In this document: positions 40,572 to 47,873 of the stretch, piece by piece
Numbering within the stretch: the first letter of the stretch is position 1
Layout of the letters: each line of letters begins with the position of its first letter
Source of the DNA: Candidatus Bathyarchaeota archaeon
Lineage (GTDB): Archaea; Thermoproteota; Bathyarchaeia; Bathyarchaeales; Bathycorpusculaceae
Direction of reading: 5' to 3'
NCBI GenBank assembly: GCA_022865885.1
Contig: JALHSQ010000107.1
Coordinates: 1-50,881 of the forward strand
Length of the DNA: 50,881 bases
Translations under genes and position numbers: made by a program
The notes under the pieces: generated by a model
The model's database searches: none
What the model was told of the DNA's origin: nothing
Seen by the model: only the letters and a program-made list of their open reading frames with translations

Positions 40572-41582
40572 ATGTCACAGAGCAAGACAGAGTCAAAATC
40601 TGAAACGGGGAAGGGTAGGCTTGACGTTGTCGGCTATGATGGGAAAGACCCGCTGGGTTCTGCCTTCATTGTCAAGTCTCCGATAGGGTACATTCTGAAG
40701 ATTTCGGACACTTTCGCTGAGATGTTTCCGATGTGGGCTGGTCGGGTGCTGATTACAGCCGACAGTGAGAAATGGGCTATAACTGCAGCTGAAGTTGCTA
40801 CAGGGTTAGCTACGAGCGTTATTATGTCTCCGGCAGAGGCAGGCGTCGAAGGGATAGTGTCGGAGCGTAACACGCCTGACAACCGACCAGGTGTTCTGAT
40901 TCAGATTTACACTCGTAGTAGGTTTGATTTGAAACATCAAATGATACTTCGGATAGGGCAATGTGTAATGACTTGTCCGACAACTTCTGCTTTTGATGCG
41001 ATGCCGAATGCTAAGAGGAAGCTGAAGGTAGGTAGAAGCATCCGGCTTTTTGGTGACGGCTTTCAAAGAAAGGGTTTGGTTGGAAGCAGAAAAGTGTGGA
41101 AGATTCCGGTTATGGAAGGCGACTTCATCGTAGAAGACGTTTTCGGTGCAACGGAAGCTGTTGCAGGCGGGAACTTTCTGATTTTGTCCAAGGACAGGTC
41201 TTCTGGGCTTAGGGCTGCTGAAGAGGCTGTACGGGCTATCAAAAGCAATGCAGGTGAAGTCATCTTGCCTTTTCCTGGAGGAATCTGCCGCTCAGGCTCG
41301 AAGGCTGGTTCATTGAAGTATAAGCTTAAGGCTTCTACCAACCATCCTTACTGTCCCAGACTGAGGACACTTGTATCTGATTCTCAGGTGCCGGAAAACG
41401 TGAATTGTGTCTACGAAGTTGTCATCGATGGTTTGACTGTTGATGCAGTCAAGAAAGCCATGAGTGAGGGAGTGAAGGCCGCTGCAAGCGTGCCAGGCGT
41501 TATCAGAATCTCGGCAGGCAATTACGGCGGTAAGATAGGCCCATATAAGGCATTCTTGAAAGAGGCTCTACACGCAGTCTAA
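40572..41582 (+). CDS. ftr: Formylmethanofuran:tetrahydromethanopterin formyltransferase
   Basis: 336 aa. It moves the formyl group between methanofuran and H4MPT in the C1 pathway. Family markers: Gly-Tyr-Ile-Leu-Lys-Ile-Ser-Asp-Thr-Phe-Ala-Glu-Met-Phe-Pro-Met-Trp-Ala-Gly-Arg near residue 40, Pro-Ala-Glu-Ala-Gly-Val-Glu, Gln-Cys-Val-Met-Thr-Cys-Pro-Thr-Thr-Ser-Ala-Phe-Asp near 137, and Pro-Phe-Pro-Gly-Gly-Ile-Cys-Arg-Ser-Gly-Ser-Lys near 235. The first ~17 residues are a charged extension. 100 nt downstream of mtdB, with its own TATA-like AAACGCTTAAAGAAT at about 40530, so co-regulation rather than strict co-transcription. Confidence 0.96.
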   Translation: MSQSKTESKSETGKGRLDVVGYDGKDPLGSAFIVKSPIGYILKISDTFAEMFPMWAGRVLITADSEKWAITAAEVATGLATSVIMSPAEAGVEGIVSERNTPDNRPGVLIQIYTRSRFDLKHQMILRIGQCVMTCPTTSAFDAMPNAKRKLKVGRSIRLFGDGFQRKGLVGSRKVWKIPVMEGDFIVEDVFGATEAVAGGNFLILSKDRSSGLRAAEEAVRAIKSNAGEVILPFPGGICRSGSKAGSLKYKLKASTNHPYCPRLRTLVSDSQVPENVNCVYEVVIDGLTVDAVKKAMSEGVKAAASVPGVIRISAGNYGGKIGPYKAFLKEALHAV

Positions 41583-41594
41583 TCCTTTGTTCCC

Positions 41595-41607
41595 AAATTA
41601 TTTATTT
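41595..41607 (+). promoter_or_regulatory. TATA-like box upstream of the aRF1 gene
   Basis: AAATTATTTATTT, about 27 nt before an ATG at 41628. That ATG is not in frame with the aRF1 coding frame from 41656, which is why the true 5' end of prf1 is in doubt. Confidence 0.45.
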
Positions 41608-41655
41608 GATGCACTGTAATGTAGCTTATGACTAAAGAAAAACTTGTGAAGGCAA

Positions 41656-42918
41656 TTGAGCACGGCGAAGAAAAGCTCCCTCGAATTATTCAGACTGAAA
41701 AAGACACTGGCATCGCTGACCAAGAAAGAGGGGCGTGGGACTGAGCTAGTTTCGGTCTATGTTCCACCGGGAAAGCAGATAAGTGACGTCATAAACACGC
41801 TGAGAGATGAGTACGGTACTGCATCAAACATCAAATCCACAACCACCCGCAAGAACGTCATGGATGCGATCGTGAAGGTCCAGCAGCGACTCAAGCTTTT
41901 CAAGGAACCACCGGAAAACGGCCTTGTAATATTCTGCGGGGCAATACCCCAAAACGGGCCCGGAAGTGAAAGAATCGAGACTTACGTGATTCAGCCGCCA
42001 GAGCCGATCCACATATACCTTTACAGGTGCGATGCAAGATTCCATACTGAATACTTGCAAGAAATGCTGAGAGAAAAAGAAACATATGGTATACTTCTCA
42101 TAGACACTTCAGACGCAACGCTTGCCACACTTCAGGGCAGACGGCTTGAGATAGTTAGAAAGTTGACGTCTGGGGTGCCGGGAAAGACGCGTGCTGGAGG
42201 GCAATCAGCTAGAAGATATGAAAGACTTAGAGATATGAGACTTCAAGAGTATTTCACGCGGGTGGGTCAACATGCCAACGACGAGTTTCTGCCTATCGAG
42301 AATTTTAAAGGCATGATTCTCGGTGGCCCGGGCCCAACGAAGTATGATTTTGAAAAGGGCGGATATCTGAATTACATGTTGAAGGACAAGGTCATAGATG
42401 TAATTGACACTTCCTATGTTGAGGAGCAAGGTGTGAAGGAAGTTGTGGACAAAGCTCCAGAAATAATGCGTAAGGTACGTTACATAGAAGAGAAGAAGAT
42501 AATGCAGCAGTTCCTTTATGAAGTTGGGCATGACACGGGACTGATTACTTACGGTGAAGAATACGTCAGGAGAGCATTGGAAGCGGGCTCCGTGAAAACA
42601 TTGCTGCTCTTTGATGAACTCGATCTTTCACGAGTGACATTGAAATGCAATGCATGCGGCTATCAAGAACAGCAAACGCTGAAAAATCAGAACCTGGTAA
42701 GTCTTGGACAGACTCTGCAAGGAAAACCGTGCCCGAAATGCAAGGCGCCAGCAATCGGAATAGGTGAAACCCAAGATATTGTAGACAACTTTGCGCAACT
42801 GGCTGAATACACAAATGCCGAAGTTGAGATAATATCTGGTGAGACAGAAGAAGGACAGATGCTGAAGAATTCGTTCGGTGGAATAGCAGCGATGCTGCGT
42901 TTCAGTGCACAAGGTTAG
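41656..42918 (+). CDS. prf1: Peptide chain release factor aRF1
   Basis: 420 aa from TTG 41656. aRF1 reads all stop codons and releases the peptide. The stop-recognition loop Ser-Asn-Ile-Lys-Ser is near residue 57-61, and the catalytic Gly-Gly-Gln near 180-182 (Arg-Ala-Gly-Gly-Gln-Ser-Ala-Arg-Arg-Tyr-Glu-Arg). A zinc-ribbon-like domain 3 contains Cys-Asn-Ala-Cys ... Cys-Pro-Lys-Cys. The start is doubtful: the Shine-Dalgarno AAGG is only 3 nt from the TTG, while ATG 41628 has ideal promoter spacing but opens a different frame ending at 41744. Removing one A near 41671-41674 would join them to give an N-terminus Thr-Lys-Glu-Lys-Leu-Val-Lys-Ala. Overlaps the DUF167 gene by 4 nt, convergently. Confidence 0.95.
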   Translation: MSTAKKSSLELFRLKKTLASLTKKEGRGTELVSVYVPPGKQISDVINTLRDEYGTASNIKSTTTRKNVMDAIVKVQQRLKLFKEPPENGLVIFCGAIPQNGPGSERIETYVIQPPEPIHIYLYRCDARFHTEYLQEMLREKETYGILLIDTSDATLATLQGRRLEIVRKLTSGVPGKTRAGGQSARRYERLRDMRLQEYFTRVGQHANDEFLPIENFKGMILGGPGPTKYDFEKGGYLNYMLKDKVIDVIDTSYVEEQGVKEVVDKAPEIMRKVRYIEEKKIMQQFLYEVGHDTGLITYGEEYVRRALEAGSVKTLLLFDELDLSRVTLKCNACGYQEQQTLKNQNLVSLGQTLQGKPCPKCKAPAIGIGETQDIVDNFAQLAEYTNAEVEIISGETEEGQMLKNSFGGIAAMLRFSAQG

Positions 42919-43196
42919 TCAGTTTCACTCAACAAGACGTGTTCCACTTCGCTTCTCGTGGCTCCCTTTATCAGCAGCCTCTTTTGTTTAGAGAAGAACC
43001 CAGAAACAAGCTCAACCTTCTTTTCTAGAATCTTGGAAAGCTCTTTGATTATTTCCTTGTTAACCTTTCCTTTGACCGGTTCTTCTCTGCAGGAAATGAT
43101 AACGTCCTCTCCTTCAATTACTATCCTGAAATCTGCAGATCTTGGTTTCACAAGTATCTCCAAGATTAACCCGTCTTTCGTTTCAATGATCTTCAT
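42915..43196 (-). CDS. DUF167 (YggU family) protein
   Basis: 93 aa. Val-Lys-Pro-Arg-Ser near residue 17, Glu-Glu-Pro-Val-Lys-Gly-Lys-Val-Asn-Lys-Glu-Ile near 40, and Ser-Gly-Phe-Phe-Ser-Lys-Gln-Lys-Arg-Leu are the standard YggU landmarks. Widespread family of unknown function, with a compact alpha/beta fold. Its stop overlaps the stop of aRF1 on the opposite strand. ATG at 43196 is the only candidate start. Confidence 0.88.
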   Translation of the reverse strand: MKIIETKDGLILEILVKPRSADFRIVIEGEDVIISCREEPVKGKVNKEIIKELSKILEKKVELVSGFFSKQKRLLIKGATRSEVEHVLLSETD

Positions 43197-43303
43197 CGTT
43201 CTTCACTAGATGCTCTTCTAATCAGGATAAAAGGCTAAGCTAGGTGAGTTTGAACGGAAAGAAATAAGGGCAAAACACGGGCTAGTTTGTGCAGGAGTCT
43301 AAA

Positions 43304-44419
43304 ATGAAGCATCCGTCGTCGTATCTGGACTGGTACGTTAACGTTCCTACTGTGAAGTATGATTTCAGGTCGAGCGGCTTGACAAACTTCAAGTACTCTC
43401 TCGATTTGGGCGAGATTGACTTAAGCGCCAACTATAGGCATGGCAACCCAAAGACAACCGACCTTTTAGCCAAAATGTACAGTGTAAGGCCTGAAAACGT
43501 TTTCATTTCAAGTGAAGGCGCCTCAGGCCAGAACGCACGGGTTATCAGGTACCTAGCTGAAAGGAACAAGAAGAAAAACGAAGCCATAGTGGAATACCCT
43601 ACCTATGAGCCACTGTTGCGCGATGTACAAGAGTATTTTCCACACTTGAAGAGACTGGAACGAAAAGAGAACGAAGGATATAGGCTTGATGCTGACGCGC
43701 TCCGAAAAGTCATCTCGAAGAGAACAGGATTAATTGTGCTGACAAATCCTCACGCACCAAGTGGAGCAATATCCAGCAGAAACGAGCTAGCTGAGATAAT
43801 GAATGTGGCAAGCGACTATGGTTCCTACGTGGTCTGCGATGAAATATATGCGGAATTTGACCGAGAAACTATTCCCACACTTTTCTCTGTGAATCCCGAG
43901 TATGGTATAGTTACGACAAGTTTCACGAAGGCGTATGGTCTTGGCGGATTGAAGCTCGGCGTAGCACTCGCCAAAAAGGAGCTTGTCGATGAACTATATG
44001 TAGATGTTCTGAACACTGTTGGCAATTCCCCTAACGTTATCCAGATGATAGCCGCGACCTTGTTGGAGATGGGCATGGAGGAACTTGAAGCACACAGGAA
44101 AAGATGGATGAACGTTAAGAGTGAAACTGAGAAATGGTTAAGGCAGCATGATTTGGAATATTCCCGAAACAATATCAGCGTCACCTATTGGGTTGGGATG
44201 CCGATGAAAGACACGTACAAGTGGATAAACCGGCATGCAATACCGCACTACAGTGTAGCTCCTGTCCCGGGTGCATTCTTTCTTTTCAAGAACGGCTACA
44301 GGCTTGAGAAAACAAACATGATCAGACTGGGCCTTGGTGCCATAAACCCAGACAAGCCAAACCCGTCAGAAGCTCTTGAGGCCCTGCAGAAGGCGATGAA
44401 CACGTGGGGCATGAAATAG
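43304..44419 (+). CDS. Pyridoxal-phosphate aminotransferase class I/II
   Basis: 371 aa from the ATG at 43304 (AGGAG 6 nt upstream; the GTG at 43289 is less likely). Fold-type I PLP enzyme. Landmarks: Leu-Thr-Asn-Pro-His-Ala-Pro-Ser-Gly (near 148-156), Val-Cys-Asp-Glu-Ile-Tyr-Ala-Glu (Asp binding the PLP nitrogen, near 182) and Ser-Phe-Thr-Lys-Ala-Tyr-Gly-Leu-Gly-Gly-Leu-Lys-Leu-Gly (Schiff-base Lys near 214). The substrate is not evident; candidates are aspartate/alanine-type or specialised amino-acid aminotransferases. Upstream of the MFS gene on the same strand. Confidence 0.9.
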   Translation: MKHPSSYLDWYVNVPTVKYDFRSSGLTNFKYSLDLGEIDLSANYRHGNPKTTDLLAKMYSVRPENVFISSEGASGQNARVIRYLAERNKKKNEAIVEYPTYEPLLRDVQEYFPHLKRLERKENEGYRLDADALRKVISKRTGLIVLTNPHAPSGAISSRNELAEIMNVASDYGSYVVCDEIYAEFDRETIPTLFSVNPEYGIVTTSFTKAYGLGGLKLGVALAKKELVDELYVDVLNTVGNSPNVIQMIAATLLEMGMEELEAHRKRWMNVKSETEKWLRQHDLEYSRNNISVTYWVGMPMKDTYKWINRHAIPHYSVAPVPGAFFLFKNGYRLEKTNMIRLGLGAINPDKPNPSEALEALQKAMNTWGMK

Positions 44420-44455
44420 CTTTCTTAGCTTTGAAAATGGCAAAAAAATAAAGAC

Positions 44456-45706
44456 TTGCTTGCACTTCCTACGATAAAACCTGAAAGAGAAAGAAGGCCT
44501 ACCAGATTGTCTAAGATAACGGACTACGCTCGTTTCTTGTCCCATGGTTTTCCATTCAAAGCCTTCCCCAGAGACATTTGGCTAATCTGCCTCTCGAACA
44601 TCATAGGAGCCTTCGGCGAAGGACTCTACTTCTGGGTTTTCCCCCTGTACATCCGACAACTGCAAGCAGACTATGTTCAATTAGGCCTAGTCTTCTCTGC
44701 GCTCTACGGAGCCTCAGCTTTGGTGCTGCTTCCCGGGGGCTTCCTCGCTGACCGCTTTGACCGGAAAAAGATCCTGATCCTCGGTTGGACTCCGTGGGCT
44801 ATTGCGCCTCTGCTTTATTCTTTCGCCCAGAACTGGACACAGCTGATCCCTGGAACGATCTGCTGGGGCCTATCAATGATTGGCGTTCCGGCCGTCAATG
44901 CTTACATAATCACGTCCGTAAATGACAAGAAGAAGCTGGCAACTGCTCTCTCACTTGTCTGGTCCAGCTACTCCCTGAGTTACATTTTTGCTCCTACGCT
45001 TGGTGCTTTTCTAGCCACGGTTATCGGAATGCAATGGGTACTTCGACTGTCTGCGCTGCTTTGCGGTTTGGCCACAGCTGTTTTCGTATTCCTGCACAGT
45101 CAACATCCACGCAAGGACAAAGCAATGACACGAGAACAACCGATGCCTTCAGGGGGAGAAAGGAGGTTGTGGCGTAAAGTGTTGGTTTGGTCATTTTTCT
45201 TTATGGCTGTAACCTTCCTCGTGACTATTGGAAGGACGTTTGTGCCGACATTCTTAGCTGAACATGTTGGACTAAGCGAGTTCTATGTGGGGTTGTTTGG
45301 TTCAATCAATTTTGCCGGCATAACTTTCATAGGCATCATAGCTGGACGTCTGGGTGATAGGCGTAGGAAGTCGAGTGTAATGGGCATGTGCCTACTCTTG
45401 TATATTTCGTCAATGATCACTTTGCTTTATGTCGGCGAACCAACCATTTTGATGGTTATAGCTTTCTTCTACGGCAGCTCCGTCGTTGTAGGCTCTCTTG
45501 TCAGCTCTTACGTGGGCACCATTGCGCCTGAAAGTAAGCGAGGACTTTGGGTTTCTATTCCTCAGACTCTGAGCTTGCTGGCTGCTTTCGCGGCGCCTTA
45601 TCTTGGAGGTTATCTTTTCAGTCAATCACCATTCTACACTTTCTTGATGTCTGTTACCTTGATCCTCCCGTTGGTTGCGTTTGCACTAGTGCTGTTGAAG
45701 GAATGA
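44456..45706 (+). CDS. MFS transporter, 12 transmembrane segments
   Basis: 416 codons from TTG 44456. Standard MFS signature in loop 2-3: Gly-Gly-Phe-Leu-Ala-Asp-Arg-Phe-Asp-Arg-Lys-Lys. A central cytoplasmic loop (Lys-Asp-Lys-Ala-Met-Thr-Arg-Glu-Gln) separates two six-helix halves; the second half carries Gly-Arg-Leu-Gly-Asp-Arg-Arg-Arg-Lys. Substrate unknown; resembles drug/metabolite exporters. No good start is seen at 44456; an ATG at 44437 is followed by A7 and a stop, and one A fewer would extend this frame to it. Runs 37 nt behind the aminotransferase gene. Confidence 0.88.
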   Translation: MLALPTIKPERERRPTRLSKITDYARFLSHGFPFKAFPRDIWLICLSNIIGAFGEGLYFWVFPLYIRQLQADYVQLGLVFSALYGASALVLLPGGFLADRFDRKKILILGWTPWAIAPLLYSFAQNWTQLIPGTICWGLSMIGVPAVNAYIITSVNDKKKLATALSLVWSSYSLSYIFAPTLGAFLATVIGMQWVLRLSALLCGLATAVFVFLHSQHPRKDKAMTREQPMPSGGERRLWRKVLVWSFFFMAVTFLVTIGRTFVPTFLAEHVGLSEFYVGLFGSINFAGITFIGIIAGRLGDRRRKSSVMGMCLLLYISSMITLLYVGEPTILMVIAFFYGSSVVVGSLVSSYVGTIAPESKRGLWVSIPQTLSLLAAFAAPYLGGYLFSQSPFYTFLMSVTLILPLVAFALVLLKE

Positions 45707-45786
45707 CTCTGCCTTTGAAAAAGCGCTTATATGTTGCATAGTGACTTGTTACCCACGCTACTTGGTTCATGAAAGGAGACGTTCTC

Positions 45787-46341
45787 GTGGATTTGGTCGT
45801 GATTTTTCTTGTAGCGGTCGGGTTGGCAATGGACGCCTTTGCAGTGTCTATCTCAAGAGGAATCTCGACGAAAAACTTGAACATTGATGGTTTGAAAATG
45901 GCAATGTCGTTCGGCTTGTTTCAAGCGTTGATGCCTGTGTTGGGGTGGTTGGCTGGACTTGGGTTGAGAGATTTGATTTCAAGCTTTGATCATTGGATCG
46001 CGTTTGGGCTTCTGTGTTTTGTCGGGTGCAAGATGGTGTATGAGTCAAGAAAGACTGGGATGGGAAACAACGAATCTAGTCAGTTGCGTTTTCAAACATT
46101 GTTGGTTTTGTCTATTGCCACGAGCATTGACGCATTGACTGTTGGATTGAGTTTCGCATTCTTGGAGGTCTCAATAGGCATCCCGATAATAGTAATGGGG
46201 GTCGTCACGTTTCTGTTGTCATTTCTCGGTGTTTCCCTCGGCAGTAGGCTTGGTCGCTTTTTCGGGAATAAGATCGAAATAGTTGGTGGACTGATCCTGA
46301 TAGGGATTGGAGTTAGAATACTTGCCGAGCATTTAGCCTAA
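45787..46341 (+). CDS. mntP: MntP-like manganese efflux pump
   Basis: 184 aa from GTG 45787, chosen because AAAGGAG lies about 8 nt upstream; an ATG at 45769 would place the Shine-Dalgarno inside the gene. Six membrane segments in two repeats, each with the conserved acidic motif: Gly-Leu-Ala-Met-Asp-Ala-Phe-Ala-Val-Ser-Ile-Ser near the start and Ala-Thr-Ser-Ile-Asp-Ala-Leu-Thr-Val-Gly in the second repeat. Family exports Mn2+. Follows the MFS gene on the same strand, 80 nt away. Confidence 0.9.
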   Translation: MDLVVIFLVAVGLAMDAFAVSISRGISTKNLNIDGLKMAMSFGLFQALMPVLGWLAGLGLRDLISSFDHWIAFGLLCFVGCKMVYESRKTGMGNNESSQLRFQTLLVLSIATSIDALTVGLSFAFLEVSIGIPIIVMGVVTFLLSFLGVSLGSRLGRFFGNKIEIVGGLILIGIGVRILAEHLA

Positions 46342-46765
46342 GAAGCTCTCTGGTGGGTTTCGAACTTGAAGCGTATGCTCAAGTCTATGACTTATGTGCA
46401 CAGTGCGCATGCTTGTTCTGCCTTGTTAAGGTGTGATGTATTGAGTCGTGCCTTGTGATTGCTGTTTCTCATATCTCAGCAAGGAATCATCACAACAAAA
46501 AAAAGAAATCTTTTTTTTCAACGTACACTCCAAACAATGCTCCAACACACGTAACCATCCACAACGACGGAAAAACCAGAGGCATAAGATACTCCTCGAA
46601 TTAATTAGGAACATTCATACGCGCCAAATCAATCGTGGAACTGAAGAAAACAATAATGAATTCCCTTGTTTCATGGAGTTTTAACTTATAGTAGTTCCCT
46701 GTGGTTCCGTTTTGATGGAAAGTGTTTTATTCTGAATGATACGTAATGTGCAAAAAGGGAACTAT
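46342..46765. other. Intergenic stretch with an A/T-rich perfect inverted repeat
   Basis: No supported gene in about 420 nt. The main feature is a perfect 10-bp inverted repeat with a 2-nt centre, A8-G-A then T-C-T8, at 46497-46518, followed by more A/T. It ends in a T8 run, which could stop transcription of mntP. The Zn-ribbon gene begins at 46766. Confidence 0.55.
46497..46518. repeat. Perfect A/T inverted repeat ending in T8
   Basis: Ten bases AAAAAAAAGA and TCTTTTTTTT around AA. A T8 tract on the plus strand fits archaeal transcription termination, and the arms also fit a nucleoid-protein site. A near-copy with an extra mismatch is at 47092-47114. Confidence 0.6.
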
Positions 46766-46930
46766 ATGGCTAAATGTCCAAAGTGTAAGAAAGAAGTCAG
46801 TACTCCTAAGAAGACTTGGAAGATGGCTGGAAGAAAAGACAAGGCTGGAAAGAGGACAGAGCTCACGATCGGTCTATTTCAATGCTGCGGAAAATCCTTC
46901 AGATCAGTCCTAAACAAGAGAAAAATCTAA
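46766..46930 (+). CDS. Small archaeal zinc-ribbon protein
   Basis: 54 aa from the ATG at 46766, with AAAGGGA about 5-6 nt upstream; the open frame begins 30 nt earlier. Composition is very basic. Cys-Pro-Lys-Cys-Lys-Lys at the start and Cys-Cys-Gly-Lys-Ser-Phe-Arg-Ser near the end suggest one zinc site. Middle: Lys-Thr-Trp-Lys-Met-Ala-Gly-Arg-Lys-Asp-Lys. I recall similar conserved small proteins in archaea, probably chromatin or RNA associated, but function is not established. A T-rich run at 46955-46968 follows. Confidence 0.8.
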   Translation: MAKCPKCKKEVSTPKKTWKMAGRKDKAGKRTELTIGLFQCCGKSFRSVLNKRKI

Positions 46931-46954
46931 GCTCAACAAAAACATCAACCCTAT

Positions 46955-46968
46955 CTTTTTCTCTTTTT
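46955..46968 (+). terminator. T-rich terminator after the Zn-ribbon gene
   Basis: CTTTTTCTCTTTTTC begins about 25 nt after the stop codon at 46930. Pyrimidine runs such as this end archaeal transcripts. No stem precedes it. Confidence 0.45.
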
Positions 46969-46970
46969 CA

Positions 46971-47357
46971 ACAATCTTGACAAACACGTGTATTCTTGCC
47001 CTGAATTCGTTTCAGGGGTAGTTGTGGCTTGGGAATGTTGGCTAACCGATAATCATGGACCGATATACGGAAGCGTCGCATGAGCGTATGTGAAAAAAAA
47101 GGATTCTTTTTTTCGCCATGACCGCGTTTGTGCGTCAAGAGAGGCATCGTCAGAAGATACGGTTAAACCAATTGCGACTGAAAAAGCGAAATCGGAGCAC
47201 ACATGCTCGCGCCAAATTTATGGTGGACTGGTGGGGATTAATACCCAAACGGGTTCAAGTCCAATCGCGCGCGCTGAATGCATACCTACTTTGGAAAAGA
47301 AATAGGAAGGATAGGCGGGGATAAGCGCGCGCTATGTGGCTCATCCTTTCTAGGTAT
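46971..47357. other. Intergenic stretch with A/T inverted repeat and two GC palindromes
   Basis: No convincing gene; two overlapping short frames (47090-47324) lack ribosome binding sites and are Arg/Lys-biased from repeat composition. Contents: an imperfect A8/T7 inverted repeat at 47092-47114, TCGCGCGCGCTGA at about 47265-47277, and AGCGCGCGCT at 47324-47333. The last lies about 25 nt beyond the stop of the leftward gene at 47358, on its 3' side. Confidence 0.55.
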
Positions 47358-47618
47358 CTATGAAGTGTGTGGTCGTTTAATCCAGATTTTGGCTTTGCTT
47401 TCCATTCTGATTCTCGCCTCTGTTTGCATCAGTTCGATTTGTGCTTGGATAAATCTGTCGTCTTTGCACCTGAACTCTTTTCTTACTGCGTCTTTCAGCT
47501 TAGGTAACGAAATGTGTTCGATAGAGCCGACTTCATTCCAGAAGTGATTTTGTATTTTTTCCCTTTTCTTTATGTCCCCGGGTTCCGAAGTTTTGATCAT
47601 CGTAATCATTGAGCGCAT
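47358..47618 (-). CDS. Small winged-helix-like protein, unknown
   Basis: 86 codons from the ATG at 47618 (internal ATGs at 47609 and 47600 are alternatives). The segment Ile-Gln-Asn-His-Phe-Trp-Asn-Glu-Val-Gly, then Leu-Pro-Lys-Leu-Lys-Asp-Ala-Val-Arg-Lys-Glu-Phe-Arg-Cys-Lys-Asp-Asp-Arg-Phe-Ile and Met-Gln-Thr-Glu-Ala-Arg-Ile-Arg ... Lys-Ile-Trp-Ile-Lys has the shape of a compact winged helix with a beta wing at the end. I have seen similar sequences in archaeal accessory regions but cannot name the family. No Shine-Dalgarno; GATATAGAAC about 25-30 nt upstream suggests a leaderless message. Confidence 0.65.
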   Translation of the reverse strand: MRSMITMIKTSEPGDIKKREKIQNHFWNEVGSIEHISLPKLKDAVRKEFRCKDDRFIQAQIELMQTEARIRMESKAKIWIKRPHTS

Positions 47619-47678
47619 TGGATTTGTTCTATATCAGTCTTGTTAATAGCGAAAAGCGGTCATCTCAAGTATAGCGCA

Positions 47679-47745
47679 GGTAAGCGCGCGGGCTCAAGTC
47701 CAAGCCCTTACCGCCGCATTGCGCGGTAGAAATAGCGCGCGCTTC
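47679..47745. repeat. Dense hairpin region with GC palindromes, cassette-site-like
   Basis: Three elements lie in 67 nt. (1) GGTAA(47679-47683)-gcgcgc-GGGCT(47690-47694)-8-nt loop-AGCCC(47703-47707)-TTACC(47708-47712): a long imperfect hairpin whose only asymmetry is a bulged GCGCGC. (2) TACCG-c-CGC-ATT-GCG-CGGTA at 47709-47728, competing with the first. (3) AGCGCGCGCT at 47734-47743. An asymmetric-bulge hairpin of this sort resembles recombination sites such as integron attC in shape only. No RNA gene is recognised. Confidence 0.65.
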
Positions 47746-47828
47746 GTCTCGACTCTCGGGTCGTTCCGCCTGCCCTTGGATGAAACGCTGCTGTTCTAGC
47801 GGTTGGAACCGTCTGTTCCAGTCGTTAG

Positions 47829-47839
47829 AACTATATATT
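47829..47839 (+). promoter_or_regulatory. TATA box of the serpin gene
   Basis: AACTATATATT, about 35-45 nt before the ATG at 47874. A transcription start about 25 nt downstream would leave a leader of 10-15 nt. Clear A/T box in a G/C-rich surround. Confidence 0.6.
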
Positions 47840-47873
47840 TGGCACACTGCAAGTGTATACTTGGGAATGGCTT

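Noticed and set aside
47251-47277. tRNA T-arm-like GGGTTCAAGTCC near a GC palindrome
   Set aside because: The stem does not close and no cloverleaf could be built around it; a remnant remains possible, not a tRNA gene.
47090-47324. Two overlapping short open frames
   Set aside because: No ribosome binding site, composition driven by repeats and A runs, and they compete with each other.
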